NCBI GenBank assembly: GCA_963920765.1 | Contig: OY987246.1 | Span: forward strand, 22,453,167-22,517,166 | Direction: 5' to 3' | Length of the DNA: 64,000 bases | Source: Ulota crispa | Taxonomy: Eukaryota > Streptophyta > Bryopsida > Orthotrichales > Orthotrichaceae | Shown here: positions 11,790-24,021 of the stretch, piece by piece | Position numbering within the stretch: the first letter of the stretch is position 1 | Layout of the letters: each line of letters opens with the position of its first letter | Position numbers and translations under genes: made by a program | Notes under the pieces: generated by a model | What the model was told of the DNA's origin: nothing | The model's input: only the letters and a program-made list of their open reading frames with translations | The model's database searches: none

Positions 11790-11856
11790 ATTTATCAAAG
11801 CTAAGGGCCAACTTCCATGCCACCCTTGGAATTGGCCACAATTACCAACCTTTTTA

Positions 11857-13180
11857 GAGCATTCTCAATCTGGCAAGTATATCGACTTTGTAACGGCACT
11901 ATCACAATGGGTCCTAGTTTGACAACTGCAAACATGATCCAATGCATCCTGCATGTGGGACGTGATCTTAACCCCTAAAGGACCATGGCCTTTATTTTGT
12001 CAAAAGACACTCAAAACTGCCACCTCTATGGCAAAGAGTAAAAAAGTTTGAAAATCAGGCATTTTGCATATCTGACCATAGGATCTTGTGCTAGACTATT
12101 ATTAGAATGTGTCATACAAAACTCAAGAACTTTGACGCACATATTGGAATATATTTGCATTAAAAAGGTAAAAACAACCTTTTTTGCACCTTGCTTGACT
12201 AGTTCTTTAACTTTGAACATTTTTAACTTAAAATTTTTGCACCTCAAAGTTTGGAATTCTATTTTTGCATGGTGGGAAGTTGAGTTGGGAATCTTGGGAA
12301 TTTTTTTCAAAAAATAATACTTAATTTTCATTCTTTAAAAAAACATTAGGTAGAAGAAGGTATGAGATTGAAGAAAAACTTAAATTGCTAATAACCCTTC
12401 AATGGAATTGAAATGCAATAATCCCAATGGTGAGATTGTTCTAGAAAGCAAACTTCACCCTCTCCAACAACATTTTTTGAGAAAATGTTAAATTTGCATT
12501 CAAAAATGAAGTTCATAAGTTATTTTTTCAAGAAGTTGCTTGAGTTGCCCGAAAAACAAGATTGTCCATAACTTTCTCATAACTAGTCCAAATGGAATGA
12601 ATCAAAGCTTTAGAAGTAGATAAGGATATAATCTATGAGAAAGAAAAATTAAATTTTTTTTTCAAGTTTTTATAAGAATTATTTTTGCTGCCCCTAGTCC
12701 CCAAATTTGTGCTTATTTGGGCATAATTTTTGCTCTCTGGCATCAATTGGAATAAAAAAATTATTCCCCAAAAGCTAATGTGTTTTTCTATCTTCAAAAA
12801 AAGTTTCAAAAAATTAGGACAAAAATTGAGGCCGTAGATACCTGCCCAAAATCCCATTTGTCCCCCGTAGGGACAATGGTCCTTTAGGGGTTAATGGGGA
12901 TAGCAAAACCTAGTCCACACTCCACACCTTGTAGTTTTAGCAACCCTCAAGAGTCTTTCAAATTTCTTTGTATACTACTGTTAGAGAAATGATGACTACT
13001 TTGCAATTCAAAATAGAGATCATGTCAAAAAAGTTTGACAAAAACAAAGTTTACATTCCTCTCTACCAGTGTGCATTGGGTAAGATGAGCTAGTGTGTCG
13101 CCCACTTAGCTCACGGCCAAACAATGAAGCTTTGAAATTGCCATTGCCAGCTCAATGCAAGGTGTGGATTGAGGATGCCC
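11857..13180. mobile_element. Tourist-like MITE split by a piggyBac-type element
   Basis: The left end reads GAGCATTCTCAATCTGG and the right end, inverted, reads GGGCATCCTCAATCCAC. TTA flanks both ends (11854-11856 and 13181-13183), the PIF/Harbinger duplication. The element at 11968-12894 sits inside it, so the Tourist copy (about 400 bp without the insert) is the older of the two. Confidence 0.65.
11968..12894. mobile_element. piggyBac-type non-autonomous element, 930-bp class, copy 2
   Basis: TTAA at both ends; inverted ends TTAACCCCTAAAGGACCAT on both sides. Length 927 bp. The right sub-terminal hairpin TCCCCCGTAGGGACA parallels that of copy 1 (TCCCTTGAAGGGACA). It lies 178 bp from copy 1 and is nested in a Tourist-like MITE. 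Confidence 0.85.
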
Positions 13181-13183
13181 TTA

Positions 13184-14086
13184 GAGTATCTCTTGCCACC
13201 CTCCAAATGTATCCGCTTGTAATTTTTGGATGATAAGTAGTCAATTCTAGTGTGTGTTAGCCTCTACCTTTACTTTCCCTTCTCAAATAAGCCATATTTG
13301 AAGGGGCCACTGAACCCTCTACAAGTTATATTTTCTCTTGGGATTAGCAAGTTGTCATAACAAATGATATTTTGCTTATTTCTTTTGGAAGTTCTGTGAC
13401 TTGTGATTGGTTGGAGGTATATTTAGTGAGTTGTAATGTTGGAGATACAAGTGGCCATCCCCTCCTCTTAATAGACAAATTTCAATTGAAGGGTGCCTAA
13501 TAATTAGAGTGTGACAAGAGATGCTCTTTCCTACTTCAAAAATGCATAAATATCAAAGCCTTGTTATTGTTGCATTTCTAAAATAGTAATAAACAAGTAA
13601 AACCTTGTCCAAACACTTTTTCCTATTCTTTTGTTGTTTTTTGTTACATTTCCAAACTTAGTTTTGAAACTTGTTTGTCATTCTTGTTAGAAAATAACTA
13701 AGAAAATTTCACAGATAAATAATAAAAATTGCTGCCTTTTTTACCTCCAAAAAAACAAGAAAAATGCTTGAATGGTACGATCCCTCCATCACCCTAAAAT
13801 AAAATAAAAACATGATCTTGTAGTTCTTGATTTGTGAAGATGAGTTATTGAGGTGCTTCATTCTTCATTTATAGGTTGAGTTTCAACCTATGCCCAAAAG
13901 ATAATAATCCCTATACTATTAAGGAATATATTGAATTTTGAGAAGTGTGGGATTTCAAATAATTAAAACCCCTCTTGCCTTTCCAATTCTAGACCACTAT
14001 ACAAATTAGTGATTGTCATTGCAGAGAATCTTATTAAAGTGCAATAGAGAAGGTTCTTTATCTATTGATCTAGATAGGGAATTATT
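13184..14086. other. AT-rich intergenic sequence
   Basis: No gene, RNA or element boundary recognised. Confidence 0.4.
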
Positions 14087-14180
14087 AAAGCAACACCTCA
14101 AATTGTTAGTGACACCCCCCAAGGTTCATTGTGAGCATGCAAATTGAGGATTTAATGTTAGAATTTTTGGCTTGGAACAA

Positions 14181-14328
14181 GTTATTCATTAGATTGGGAA
14201 AAAGTGACAAAAGTGACATTTGGGATTGTATTTTATGTTTTTAAAAAGTATTCAATGAATAATATTTAAAAAACATAAATTTCAAAAGTCCCAAAGTGTC
14301 ACTTTTTCCCAATTTAATGAATAATGCA
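14181..14328. mobile_element. Nested inverted-repeat MITE
   Basis: Left arm ATTCATTAGATTGGGAAAAA followed by GTGACA, right arm its inverse GTCACTTTTTCCCAATTTAA. About 148 bp; it lies inside the family B element. Confidence 0.55.
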
Positions 14329-14710
14329 TTTTGGACTTAAAGATTTGTTTCATCTATTTCATTCTAGGGCTATATTCTAGTAATTCAATTTGCAATTTAA
14401 AATATAAGACTTTTGATTTACATATAGTAAGATTTTATCAAAAGAAAGAGTAGTGATATAGGAAGGATTCAATAGAGATTTACTCCCTCTGACTCTCTAA
14501 AACCATCCAAATCACACATATTTCTTGTATCACTAAAAAGCTCCCTTTTGTTGATTTCAAATATTGAGAAAGCGTTTGTTATGTTCAATATTCTCATGGG
14601 GGTAAGTCAAGCCATTAGGGGGCATTCCTCTCCTAGCAAGCTTGGCCTTGCCCATACGAGGTATCATTGTTGCTACTAATCTTTAAATCATCAATAATGA
14701 AGAGTTGGCA

Positions 14711-15010
14711 ACATGCACAAATACGGTACTTTTTGCATGGACTTTGGGTGCCTAAACATCAACATCAAAGCTGGAGATTTTGTGTACATTTGGTAGATGA
14801 TAAATTGATTCTAGAATGCATGAGTCACTAGCACAAAGACTAAAATAAAGAGGAGCTTGGAGCATTCACAAACTATGCACAAGTATGGTACTTTTTGCAT
14901 GAAATTTACGTGCCTACACGGCAGCATAAAAACTATAAATTTTGTTTATATTTGGTAGATGGTGTATTGATTCTAGAATGATGTGTCATTAGCACAAAGA
15001 CCAAAAAAAA
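14711..15010. repeat. Direct tandem duplication, about 165 bp unit
   Basis: Two diverged copies starting near 14711 and 14879 share GGTACTTTTTGCATG, TACATTTGGTAGATG-like and TTGATTCTAGAATG blocks, and AGCACAAAGAC at their ends. Confidence 0.65.
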
Positions 15011-15190
15011 GTTAATCCTTTACAAGGAATCTTTTTAGACACTTTTAGAGGGACAGAGGAAATATGTATCCTTCTTTCTTTTAAAGAGGTGATAGTGCCA
15101 TGATTAATTAATGATGAACCACTTCAATCTAGAATTTTAACATTAAATTCTTAATTTGCATGCTCATGGTAAACCTTAGGATGTGCTTTG

Positions 15191-16698
15191 GTTATATATA
15201 TATGGTTATTTGTGTTTTCTCTTTTAAAACTTTGATTTTTTAATGTAAGTGATAATACTCTAAATTAACTAATTTTAAAATCCAATAAAAAAAGCATCAA
15301 TAAACTTTCAACTTTGGCTTCCTGTTAGACCACTTCAATAGTCAGATCCGTAATCATACGTTAAAATTAGAAGTTGATTGTGATTTTATTGGACTACGTT
15401 TTGGATTTTTTAAATTTATAACTTGAATGGAAATGCTTGATCCCATATTGAGTACATTATCATTTAAAGAATAAAGTTGAAATTCTTGTAAACAGGTTTG
15501 TACACTTTATGAAAAACCCATTACTTGACAAACTTTTGTATTTTTTCTTTAATTATTGAGGTTGAAGTTATCTACTAAGGTAAAACTTGTTCTTGTTTTC
15601 ATGTCCTTTTTATTTATGTATTTATAGCTAAATGATTTTGAACATAAGAGTGATGATATTGAGATACAAGATATGACACCCTATATAGTCATTTTCATTT
15701 AAGAAATATAGAGTTCAAAAAATATAGGGAAATTTTTGAATTTTTGCTAAAATAATTGAGATATATTGTTTCCATTTAAAACTTAAAATATGTTTTATAA
15801 AATTTGAATTATAGCATCGTTACAGCTACAAAAAGACACGTCAGTACACTATGGTTTATAAAATATATTACTACGAAAGAATCCTTTAAAATAAACTTAG
15901 AGTTCTTTAATTTGACAGATACTAGCTTTGAAAAGCTCCACACCGTGATTTGGAACAAAACATGAAAAGCCTGCAATTATTTTAAAAATTTACTATAATC
16001 TACTCAACTATATATATATAGTGATTCTAACAGTTGATCTTGTCCTATACACTAACTTCAAAAAGGACTAAGTTTCATCTTTTTTATCAATTTAAATTAT
16101 TGAAGGACAACTTATTCTTCCTTATTGCAAATTCTAGCAACATTCTTGCAAAAGATTAGCTCATTTCTTTTCAAATTTTATATCTAATTGTATAATTAAG
16201 TTTATAAATTTATTCATTGCAAGGAATATTTTTATTTTCCCATATTCAAAACTTGTAGCATTGATTTAAGCTTGTACTTGTTGCCTTTTATAAAGGCTTT
16301 CTTTTAAATTGTACATTCAAATTTCAAGAAAATTGTGTGATCATCAACATGATTAGTACACAAAAAAAGCAAGATATCTTTCACTTGAGTATATAACTTT
16401 CATGTTTCACATTCAATAATCTCAAACATATTTCATGTTAAAAGTGCACGTGCACTCCAAAACAATTGCAACCATTGTAGCAAACTTGGGGCAAAATAGC
16501 TTACAAAGCTATTATCATCTCCAAGCGTTTAAGTATTTTGACTTCTATATTGAAGTAATTTAGAGTCTACATCAAGAGTACAGTCTAGTAAAAAGACCCA
16601 AGGTTTTTCTTGACAATTTGTATACAATGCCACAAAAATCTATAAGCAAGCTAGCGGTTGCTAACCTCTTTTTGTAAGGTTTGTATATAATAGGTGCT
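15191..16698. other. Very AT-rich intergenic sequence
   Basis: No gene or element boundaries recognised across about 1.5 kb; base composition is among the most AT-rich in the window. Confidence 0.4.
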
Positions 16699-16947
16699 TT
16701 AACCCCTGAATGCCCAAAAGACATTATAATGTCTCTCAAAAAGTTGGGTCAACTCAATTTTGACCAATATAATCTCATTGCATGTTCAATGAAATCACTT
16801 TCAATTGAGTTTAGCATGATGGAGACGCTCTTCACTAACAATTCATATGGTTCAATCTTGTGCATCATATTTTTCAATCCACAAGGGCACTTTGATTGCA
16901 CACAAGTCAAGTTTTTTTTGTTTCAACTCTGGGCGCTCAGGGGTTAA
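16699..16947. mobile_element. piggyBac-type non-autonomous element, 250-bp form
   Basis: TTAA at both ends. The inverted ends read TTAACCCCTGAATGCCCA and TTAACCCCTGAGCGCCCA. The same right end (CTCTGGGCGCTCAGGGGTTAA-like) recurs at 30943, so this and the 762-bp element at 30182 are one family. The open frame running through it is not considered a gene. Confidence 0.8.
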
Positions 16948-17262
16948 ACAAATGACATGCACTTTTAATGAGAACGATATTTCTCCTACAATTCCACCCA
17001 AAGCAGTTGCCATGTATTGCATTAAGTGTGATTCATTCCATGTTCTAAGTCCCAACCCTACAAGTCCTAGTTCAACAAAAAAAATCCTAATGTTGATGGA
17101 TTGTAAAGGGCAAAAATAAACACAAAAATCGACATGGTACAGCAAAAACACTGAAATGTTTATTTTTATTTTCATTTCATACTAGGGCGTGCATTCCAAG
17201 TCAAATCTTTCTTTTTGGTGGAACCGTTTTTTGGCAAAATTCCACTCTCTCCACTCAAGATT

Positions 17263-18192
17263 TTAAACTCTGAAGGACCAACCCTTTTTTAGCAACATAG
17301 CAATTTGGGTAGGTATACAATGTGATTGGAGATTTTCATGTTTTAGGCTGAAATTTTAATAGAATGTGGGAACAAGGTTTATCTTTCATATGTATTAAAT
17401 TTCATGACATTTGGAATTATGAATAAGAAGATACGGCCTAATATGTTGTTTTTTTCACTTAGCGGGCAGCCTAGGCAAATTTTAAAAAACGACTTTTTTC
17501 AAAAACAAGAATCCAAAATTGGTTCAAGAGATTTATGAGAATGTGAAAAGCTTTGAATCATTCCACTTTCATCAATGAGATGAAAGTTAAAAGGAGTTTT
17601 TCTTTGCTTGTCGTTATGGATACTCTACTCTAAAATAAACTTGGATGTCCTTTATTCTACTTAATTTTTATTATTTCGGAAAAAAAACAAAACCAAAGGA
17701 TGTAAATTAAATATTACAACATTACAACTGTGGGGATTGGCATTTTTCATTTCCATAATTAAATTCTTAACAATTTAGTGCTTTGGGTCATTGTCTACTT
17801 CTTTTTACTTACTATTTTTTTCCCATATATTAAACAATTTGAAATAATTTGAAATAATTTAAAACTTTTTTGACATGTACTTTACTTAGGTGGAATAAGG
17901 AATTTAGAGAAGCACCATCCACATGGCCTTTTTTCCTTAGGAATTTCACTTTCTAAAAGGTAGCTAGCCGATTTTCACAAGACATTTCTAAATATTCAAA
18001 CTGTTCTATCATCCAATCCACAAGGTGAAATTTTTTGAAATTTTGTCCAAGTCTACTAAAACTATCCTACTACAAGATCTTGGGGTTGCATATGCATAAA
18101 AATGTTTTTATTCTCAAATTTGGTTGATGCTCTAAAAATAGCAATTTTGAAGAGTATTTGGTGAAAACTTTGCTTGGTTCATTAGGGGTTAA
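17263..18192. mobile_element. piggyBac-type element, 930-bp class, left half of an inverted pair
   Basis: Left end TTAAACTCTGAAGGACCAA is a drifted form of TTAACCCCTAAAGGACCAA; the right end reads ATTAGGGGTTAA. Length 930 bp. The whole element is an inverted copy of 18189-19117; they share the TTAA at 18189-18192. Internal landmark TAGCGGGCAGCCTAGGC corresponds to the class-wide GGGCTGCCCG motif read in reverse. Confidence 0.85.
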
Positions 18193-19117
18193 TCCCTAAA
18201 GGACCTTGTAGAGTTTACACCAAAAACTTTATGAGGCTGTCATTTTTAGAGCATCAACCAAATTTGAGAATAAAAACATTTTTATGCATATGCAACCCCA
18301 AGATCTTGTAGTAGGATAGTTTTAGTAGACTTGGACAAAATTTCAAAAAATTTCACCTTGTGGATTGGATGATAGAACAGTTTGAATATTTAGAAATGGT
18401 CTTGTGAAAATCGCCAGCTACCTTTCAGAAAGTGAAATTCCTAAGGAAAAAAGGCCATGTGGATGGTGCTTCTCCAAATTCCTTATTCCACCTAAGTAAA
18501 GTACATGTCAAAAAAGTTTCAAATAATTTGGAGTTGTATAACACATGGGAAAAAAATAGTAAGTAAAAAGAAGTAGACAATGATCCAAAACACTAAATTG
18601 CTAAGAATTTAATTATGAAAATGAAAAATGCAAATTCCAATGATCATAATGTTGTCATAAACAATCCTCATCCTCATCCTTTGTTTTTTTATTTTATTTT
18701 CCAAAATGTTGAAAATTGAGTAAAATAAAGGACTTCAAAGTTTATTTTGGAGTAGAGAATCCATAACTGCCTGCAAACAAAAAATCCTTGTAACTTTCAT
18801 CTCGTTGATCCAAACGGAATGATTTAAAGCTTCCTACATTCACATAAATCTCCTAAACCAACTTTAAAAATTTGTTTTTGAAAAAAGCAATTTTTTGAAA
18901 TTTTGCGTGGGCTGCCCGACAAACGTAAAAACAAAATATTAGGCCATAACTTTTTACTCATAATTCTAAATGTCATGAAATTTGGTGCATATGAAAAATA
19001 AACCTTGTCCCCAGATTCTGTTAAAAATTCAGCCTAAAATATAAAAAACTCCAATCACAGGTACCTGCCCAAAATTGCTATGTTTCTAAAAAAGGGGTCC
19101 GGTCCTTTAGGGGTTAA
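18189..19117. mobile_element. piggyBac-type element, 930-bp class, right half of an inverted pair
   Basis: Starts TTAATCCCTAAAGGACC and ends GGTCCTTTAGGGGTTAA, 929 bp. It mirrors the element to its left: for example GAGCATCAACCAAATTTG here and CAAATTTGGTTGATGCTC at about 18117. Similarity near the joint is high and continues to the outer ends. Confidence 0.85.
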
Positions 19118-20520
19118 GAAGCATTGTCACATGCGCACTCGCATACGCATTTATAAGTGAATTGGCAGTTTTGTGCAAAGTGAGAAGTTGTAAGCTTCAA
19201 TTTTCAACCTGTTATCCTATCAATTTTTTAAAATACATTAAAACTTGGGACTTATAGCATCATTACATAAGGGTCAAGGTTGATATTTAGACCCCAATAA
19301 TTGTTTTTTATTGAGTAAATTTATGGCATCAACCCAACCAGGAGTTAACACCAAACTTTGGAGAAAAAGTTAATGCTAAAAAAGACAGGCTCTACGCAGC
19401 TTTTGATGGGCTTCACTCAATGGGTCTCCCTTAAGGCAAGCGTGTAAACCCTATTCCTAGAGTTGGGAAGATTTCAATTAAACTGTCCAAGTCATTAACT
19501 AGAAACATTCATGTGAGCCGACCTCCAGGCTGGCTTTCGAACTTGTGATTTTAACATTAAAGGAGCCTCACTTTTCGCCAGGAACGATGTTCTTTTTGGT
19601 ATTCTTCCATTGAGACAGTGACACGTACCCCCGAATACATGCAATTTTGGAAAAGACTTGAATATTACCATCCACGTGTACATGTTGATCCATATGATTA
19701 GCTACACTGAATATTGCATTGAGGTTGCCCCACTCTAATTTCTCAACATTTTACATTACCGTATCTCAATATTTACTGCTGCTACAGTGATTTTCATCAC
19801 TAACTCCAATAAACAAAATGGTCCTAACAACAAAAATGATGCTACAAAAAAACAAATCAGCAATGCTCACATGTAAACCAAGTGAAATCCTAGAATCCAG
19901 AGAGTTGCATGCGCCTCCAAGTGGTCAAACCATGACTCTATTAGTCATGGGGTAACTTTTTAGAGTAAGGCAACCTAATTATCAAAGCAAACTGAATACA
20001 ATATTTAATGTAGTGTTATTACCTTTTATCCAAACATTGGAAAATTGATAGTTTCAATGAGATGGATATGGTTGTTTCATCCATTTGAGGGCACTTGTGT
20101 TGAGGAAACTATTTAGGCAATTTTTGTCTCAATTGTATTTCATTTTGAAATTGGCTACAATAACACAAGAAAATTGAGTGAAAAATGGATGAAATTGCCA
20201 AATTCTTCCTCATCAAATACCAAGTTTGCCAAATTTCTAATGAAAGTATTAATATAAATAGTTTCATTTAATAAAATGAACGGCCTTTACACACAAGAGA
20301 ATTGACCCTTATTGTATTCGTATTATAATGGGCGCTAAGGGCTGTTCTTAAGGCTATTTGGGCTAAAACTTTGGTCATAATGATCACAAGTTTTCATGGC
20401 CTTGACTCCTAACGTGAAGGAGCCCTTAAATTGTTGAACCATTCCCAACATCCTTAGTCTTTCAAATGAAAATTCAGATTTTTTTTCCCTCCATTTATCT
20501 ATTCAAACTGTTTCCTTAGC
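19118..20520. other. Intergenic sequence
   Basis: No gene recognised. The block around 20380 (CAAGTTTTCATGGCC, GACTCCTAACGTGAAGG) recurs in diverged form near 28130, so it belongs to a dispersed repeat of unknown type. Confidence 0.4.
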
Positions 20521-20523
20521 TAA

Positions 20524-20855
20524 GGCTGGTTTAGACTAGCTACCAAACAAAACATGAAAAGTGACACCCCATCTATCTTTTGTCCTTTAAGAGCACTTCC
20601 ACATCATCCAATCATTGGGTGAGTTGTCCAATTCACAAAACCAAACCAAAGCATGAGTGTCCATCTATTGCACAAGTTTGGAGTCACCCTAATTGCAAGC
20701 CCCAAAACTTCACTATATTGTGACTATATTGGTTAGTGACATGGTAACTTGAAGTGTCGGACAAACCTTAAGTGTGAATACTTTAGTGGACAAAATCGAT
20801 ATTTCAACCAATGAGGTTGAGGTAATTTTGTCCGGTAGCTACTCTGAACCGAGCC
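20524..20855. mobile_element. PIF/Harbinger-like MITE
   Basis: The left end reads GGCTGGTTTAGACTAGCTAC and the right end, inverted, reads GGCTCGGTTCAGAGTAGCTAC without its last base in common. TAA flanks both sides (20521-20523 and 20856-20858). 332 bp, non-coding. Confidence 0.7.
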
Positions 20856-21497
20856 TAAGATAATACGTGTCAAAATGAGATAAGACTTTAGTAAAAAGTA
20901 ACACAATTATAAAATTAGCTGGCCCCCAACTACCATGACTCCCTATTAATTTCGTCTTGCCAAGAATTGTTCTAAAGAAGCGAATTAACCTTTCCTTCTT
21001 GTGAGGCTTTAGCTCTTTAGCTCACCATGGATAAGCTCAAGTTGCCAGAAAGGATGGGGGGCTCATAATCAGGTAATACTGCAAAAAGAACAGGACATTG
21101 CCACGTGGCTGACCAGGGACCGTTCAATGAAAGGATCCAAGGGCTAGAGTAGTAGATCTTCATCAAAGTATCTCCTGATCAATGCGTGAAGGCCCATTGG
21201 AGGAGATCTAAATCGGTTTGAAAAGGATGCAAATGTGCCGGAATGATAACTTTTGCAAAAAAATAGATTTGGGTCCACTTGGATAAATCTTGGCCGGCCT
21301 CTGTACTTTATCTAGCGGATGGGGTTAGAGATAGGATTTCCAAGGCTTACATTCAATGGGCCCGGTTATTTCTGACACTGGACGAAAGGGAAGGAAGCTA
21401 AATTGGAGGGCTTATGTAAAATTTAGAAATCTGAATTACTTTTAATCAAATGGTGAAAATTAAGGAATCTTAATCTACTACAACTAGGAAAAAAAAA
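20856..21497. other. Intergenic sequence, moderate GC
   Basis: About 20990-21400 is less AT-rich than its surroundings and might derive from an exon or an inserted fragment, but no frame shows a recognisable domain. Confidence 0.35.
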
Positions 21498-21920
21498 GGG
21501 AAAATTACAAATAAGGGTATGAAAATGAAAAATATTACAAATAGAGGCACAGTTTCAAAATAATTACAAGTAGGGGCGCAATTTCAAAATAATTTGTAAG
21601 TTTTTGTGATTTTTTTTGGTTTGAACATTGGTTGATTTAAATATATCACATCAAATGTTAGCTAACTTCCAAAAACTCAAAGGCCTCTCCAAATCAAGTC
21701 TAAATAAAGAAAATATGGCAATTTCTAGAAAGACCTCTAAGTTTTTTGGAAGTTACCTATCATTTGATGTGATATATCTAAATCAACCAATGTCCAAACC
21801 AAAAAAAATTACAAAAACTTACAAATTAGTTTGAAATTGCGCCCCTATTTGTAATAATTTTGAAATTGTGCACCTATTTGTAATATTTTTCATTATCATG
21901 CCCCTATTTGTAATTTCCCC
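21498..21920. mobile_element. Mutator-like MITE, family M2 copy 2
   Basis: Long inverted arms of well over 100 bp: the left begins GGGAAAATTACAAATAAGGG and the right ends CCCCTATTTGTAATTTCCC. Repeated ATTACAAATAGGGGC-like modules occur two to three times in each arm. A-rich flanks make the target duplication unreadable. The family member at 6905 confirms the boundaries. Confidence 0.7.
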
Positions 21921-22026
21921 AAAAGAAAAGTAAAAAAATAAATCAAATCACCAAATTTTACAAGGAGCAAAAAGAATGGAGGTTTGGGAGTCCCATATCA
22001 ACGCGCAAACTAAAATTTCTCACTCG

Positions 22027-22899
22027 TTAACCCCTAAAATTCTTTTGTGTTTACATGGTCAAATGGCTCAAAATTGACCTCTCTCAACAAAATGATTATT
22101 AAATAAAAAATTTAACTTTTTTTCAATAATTTAACCTTAAGATGTATTTTATATATATATACATCTTCTCAAGAATTCAAACTTTTTGAGGGCATGCTTC
22201 ACTAGATTAAAACGCTCAAAGTAGGGGCAAAACTTTTTTTGAAGCTTCTCTAAGGTGTCAATTTTTTTTTCAGTCGTTCAAAATGATATCTTCCACTTTA
22301 TGATTTTCTTTTGCAATTTAAATTTCTTGTAGAGCATGAAGTTGGATATATGCCTCACAAATTTCATGATCACCCAATGCTTAAAACATAGTGGAAAAAT
22401 TTGGAAGTTGGAACTACTTTGTTGAAATTGTCATTACACTAAGAAAACTTCACGGAATAGATTCTTATAGAAATAAATCTCAATTACAAAATCCGTATAG
22501 TATAAACCTAGAACATCATATGGAGTACTTGCCAAATTATTTTTTTTCTAAAAATGAAAAGTAAGCATAAGTTATTACATAGTCAAGGAGAGTTGACTGC
22601 AAATTTTGCCCATTGACCAAGCCATTGTAAAGTGCTTTAGAACACTATTTGGGCAACACATAACTCAATCACTTTGTTTCTCAATTTTTTTGAGGATGTC
22701 TATGACATCTAAATCACATATGGTACCATATCTCACTCAAAAATGATTCAATTCCACTTTTTCTGGGAGGTGTGCAAGCTTTTTAATATGAGCACATACA
22801 CCCTTATTTTCACAATCTTATCTTATGTATTTACTCGGGAAATGCTTGCCCGAATATCCCAAAAGCCCAAAGTGGGCTCCTTGGTCTTTTAGGGGTTAA
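22027..22899. mobile_element. piggyBac-type non-autonomous element, 873 bp
   Basis: TTAA at both ends. Left end TTAACCCCTAAAATTC and right end, inverted, TTAACCCCTAAAAGACCAAG. The interior differs from the 930-bp class, so it is another family. Its right TTAA is shared with a truncated 930-class copy. Confidence 0.75.
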
Positions 22900-23218
22900 T
22901 CAATATTGAATGATTCAAAACTTCCCACAAATATAAAAATCTACAGAATCAATTTCAGATTTTTATTATTTTTAAATGTAATTTTTAAAGAACTTTTTTG
23001 GGCTGCCCGGATTGTCTACCCTCCCCATTTTTCAAAAATTCATGCATAACTTCTTCAATAAATGTTGGAATGAAGAGAAAATTAGATGTGTACATACATT
23101 TTTGAATTCCCCAACTTTCTCAAAAGTTTCAATTTTTTTATAAAAATTGGTTTAGTCATAGGTACATGCCGAAGGTCCATTTGTCCCCTGAGGGGACAGT
23201 TGGGCCTTCAGGGGTTAA
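22896..23218. mobile_element. Truncated 930-class piggyBac-type element
   Basis: Only the right third is present. It contains the class landmarks GGGCTGCCCGGATTGTC and CATGCATAACTTCTTCA, ends GGCCTTCAGGGGTTAA, and begins abruptly at the TTAA shared with the element to its left, where the full-length copy would continue for about 600 bp. Confidence 0.7.
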
Positions 23219-23486
23219 CACCAAGTGTGTACATACCATAAGAGATATGCAGTGCTTCCAGCTCAGCTTCCAGCATGCAGGTTGCATCGACATCGTAAGG
23301 TAGGAGGCTCATGAACGCAGCATTTAAGAGCTGAAACTGAATTTTGGGAAGGTGAAACTTCTTGAAATAATTTTCAGTAAATTTTCCTTCAAAGACAAGA
23401 TGAATTGGCATTTGATCCAAGTTGTTTCATATTTTTAAGAGTTTTGTGAAATTAGGTTTGAAATTTTGAAGTTGAAATGGCATAGG

Positions 23487-23594
23487 GCTCTAAAATGGTT
23501 CACCTCCTCAAATGTACATTGTTTATACATTGTTGAAGCATATGAAAAACATGTCCAAAAATAGTACATTGGAGGAGGTGAACAATTTTAGAGC
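23487..23594. mobile_element. Short hairpin MITE
   Basis: Left arm GCTCTAAAATGGTTCACCTC, right arm its near-perfect inverse GAGGTGAACAATTTTAGAGC. 108 bp, non-coding. Confidence 0.6.
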
Positions 23595-24021
23595 TTGAAC
23601 TAAACTAAAGGCTTTAGAGCCTCCTATCTTGCCGGCAAAAAAGTGATATAAGATTAAGTAAGCACTCCAATGGGACCATTACATAAGGTTGTATTTCCAC
23701 AGCCTCGGTACGTGAAAGGGTAGGACTGGCATTTTGTATCTATTTACCTGTCCCTCAACTCTTCATTGACCAAATCAAACCAAATCTGCTCGAAGCCTCC
23801 AACCTTTCCACAACCAACGCTCCCGCCTTATATAATCCTTGATCAAAATTTGGTGTGGAGAGTAGCAAACCAGTTGAGCATTTGGGTGCTTGCAACGGAA
23901 AAAAAAAATTGGCACTTCAAGGATCTTGTGGAATAGCCGGTTGTTTATCGTTGCAATGCTTGTTTACATGGGGCTTGGCGCTTCACACTACGTTTTAAGT
24001 CCCATTTCTTGATTCAGTTTG

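Larger units (their letters stand above)
14087..15190. mobile_element. Inverted-repeat element, family B copy 2 (long form)
   Basis: The left side contains CAAATTGTTAGTGACACC and GTGAGCATGCAAATTG; the right side contains the inverse CAATTTGCATGCTCATGG-like block near 15155. It is about 1.1 kb against 0.38 kb for the copy at 6181. The extra length includes a nested hairpin (14181-14328) and an internal direct duplication (14711-15010). Confidence 0.5.

Noticed and set aside
16681-17175. Overlapping frames of about 90-107 codons on both strands
   Set aside because: They run across the 249-bp TTAA element and its flank, on both strands, without domains.
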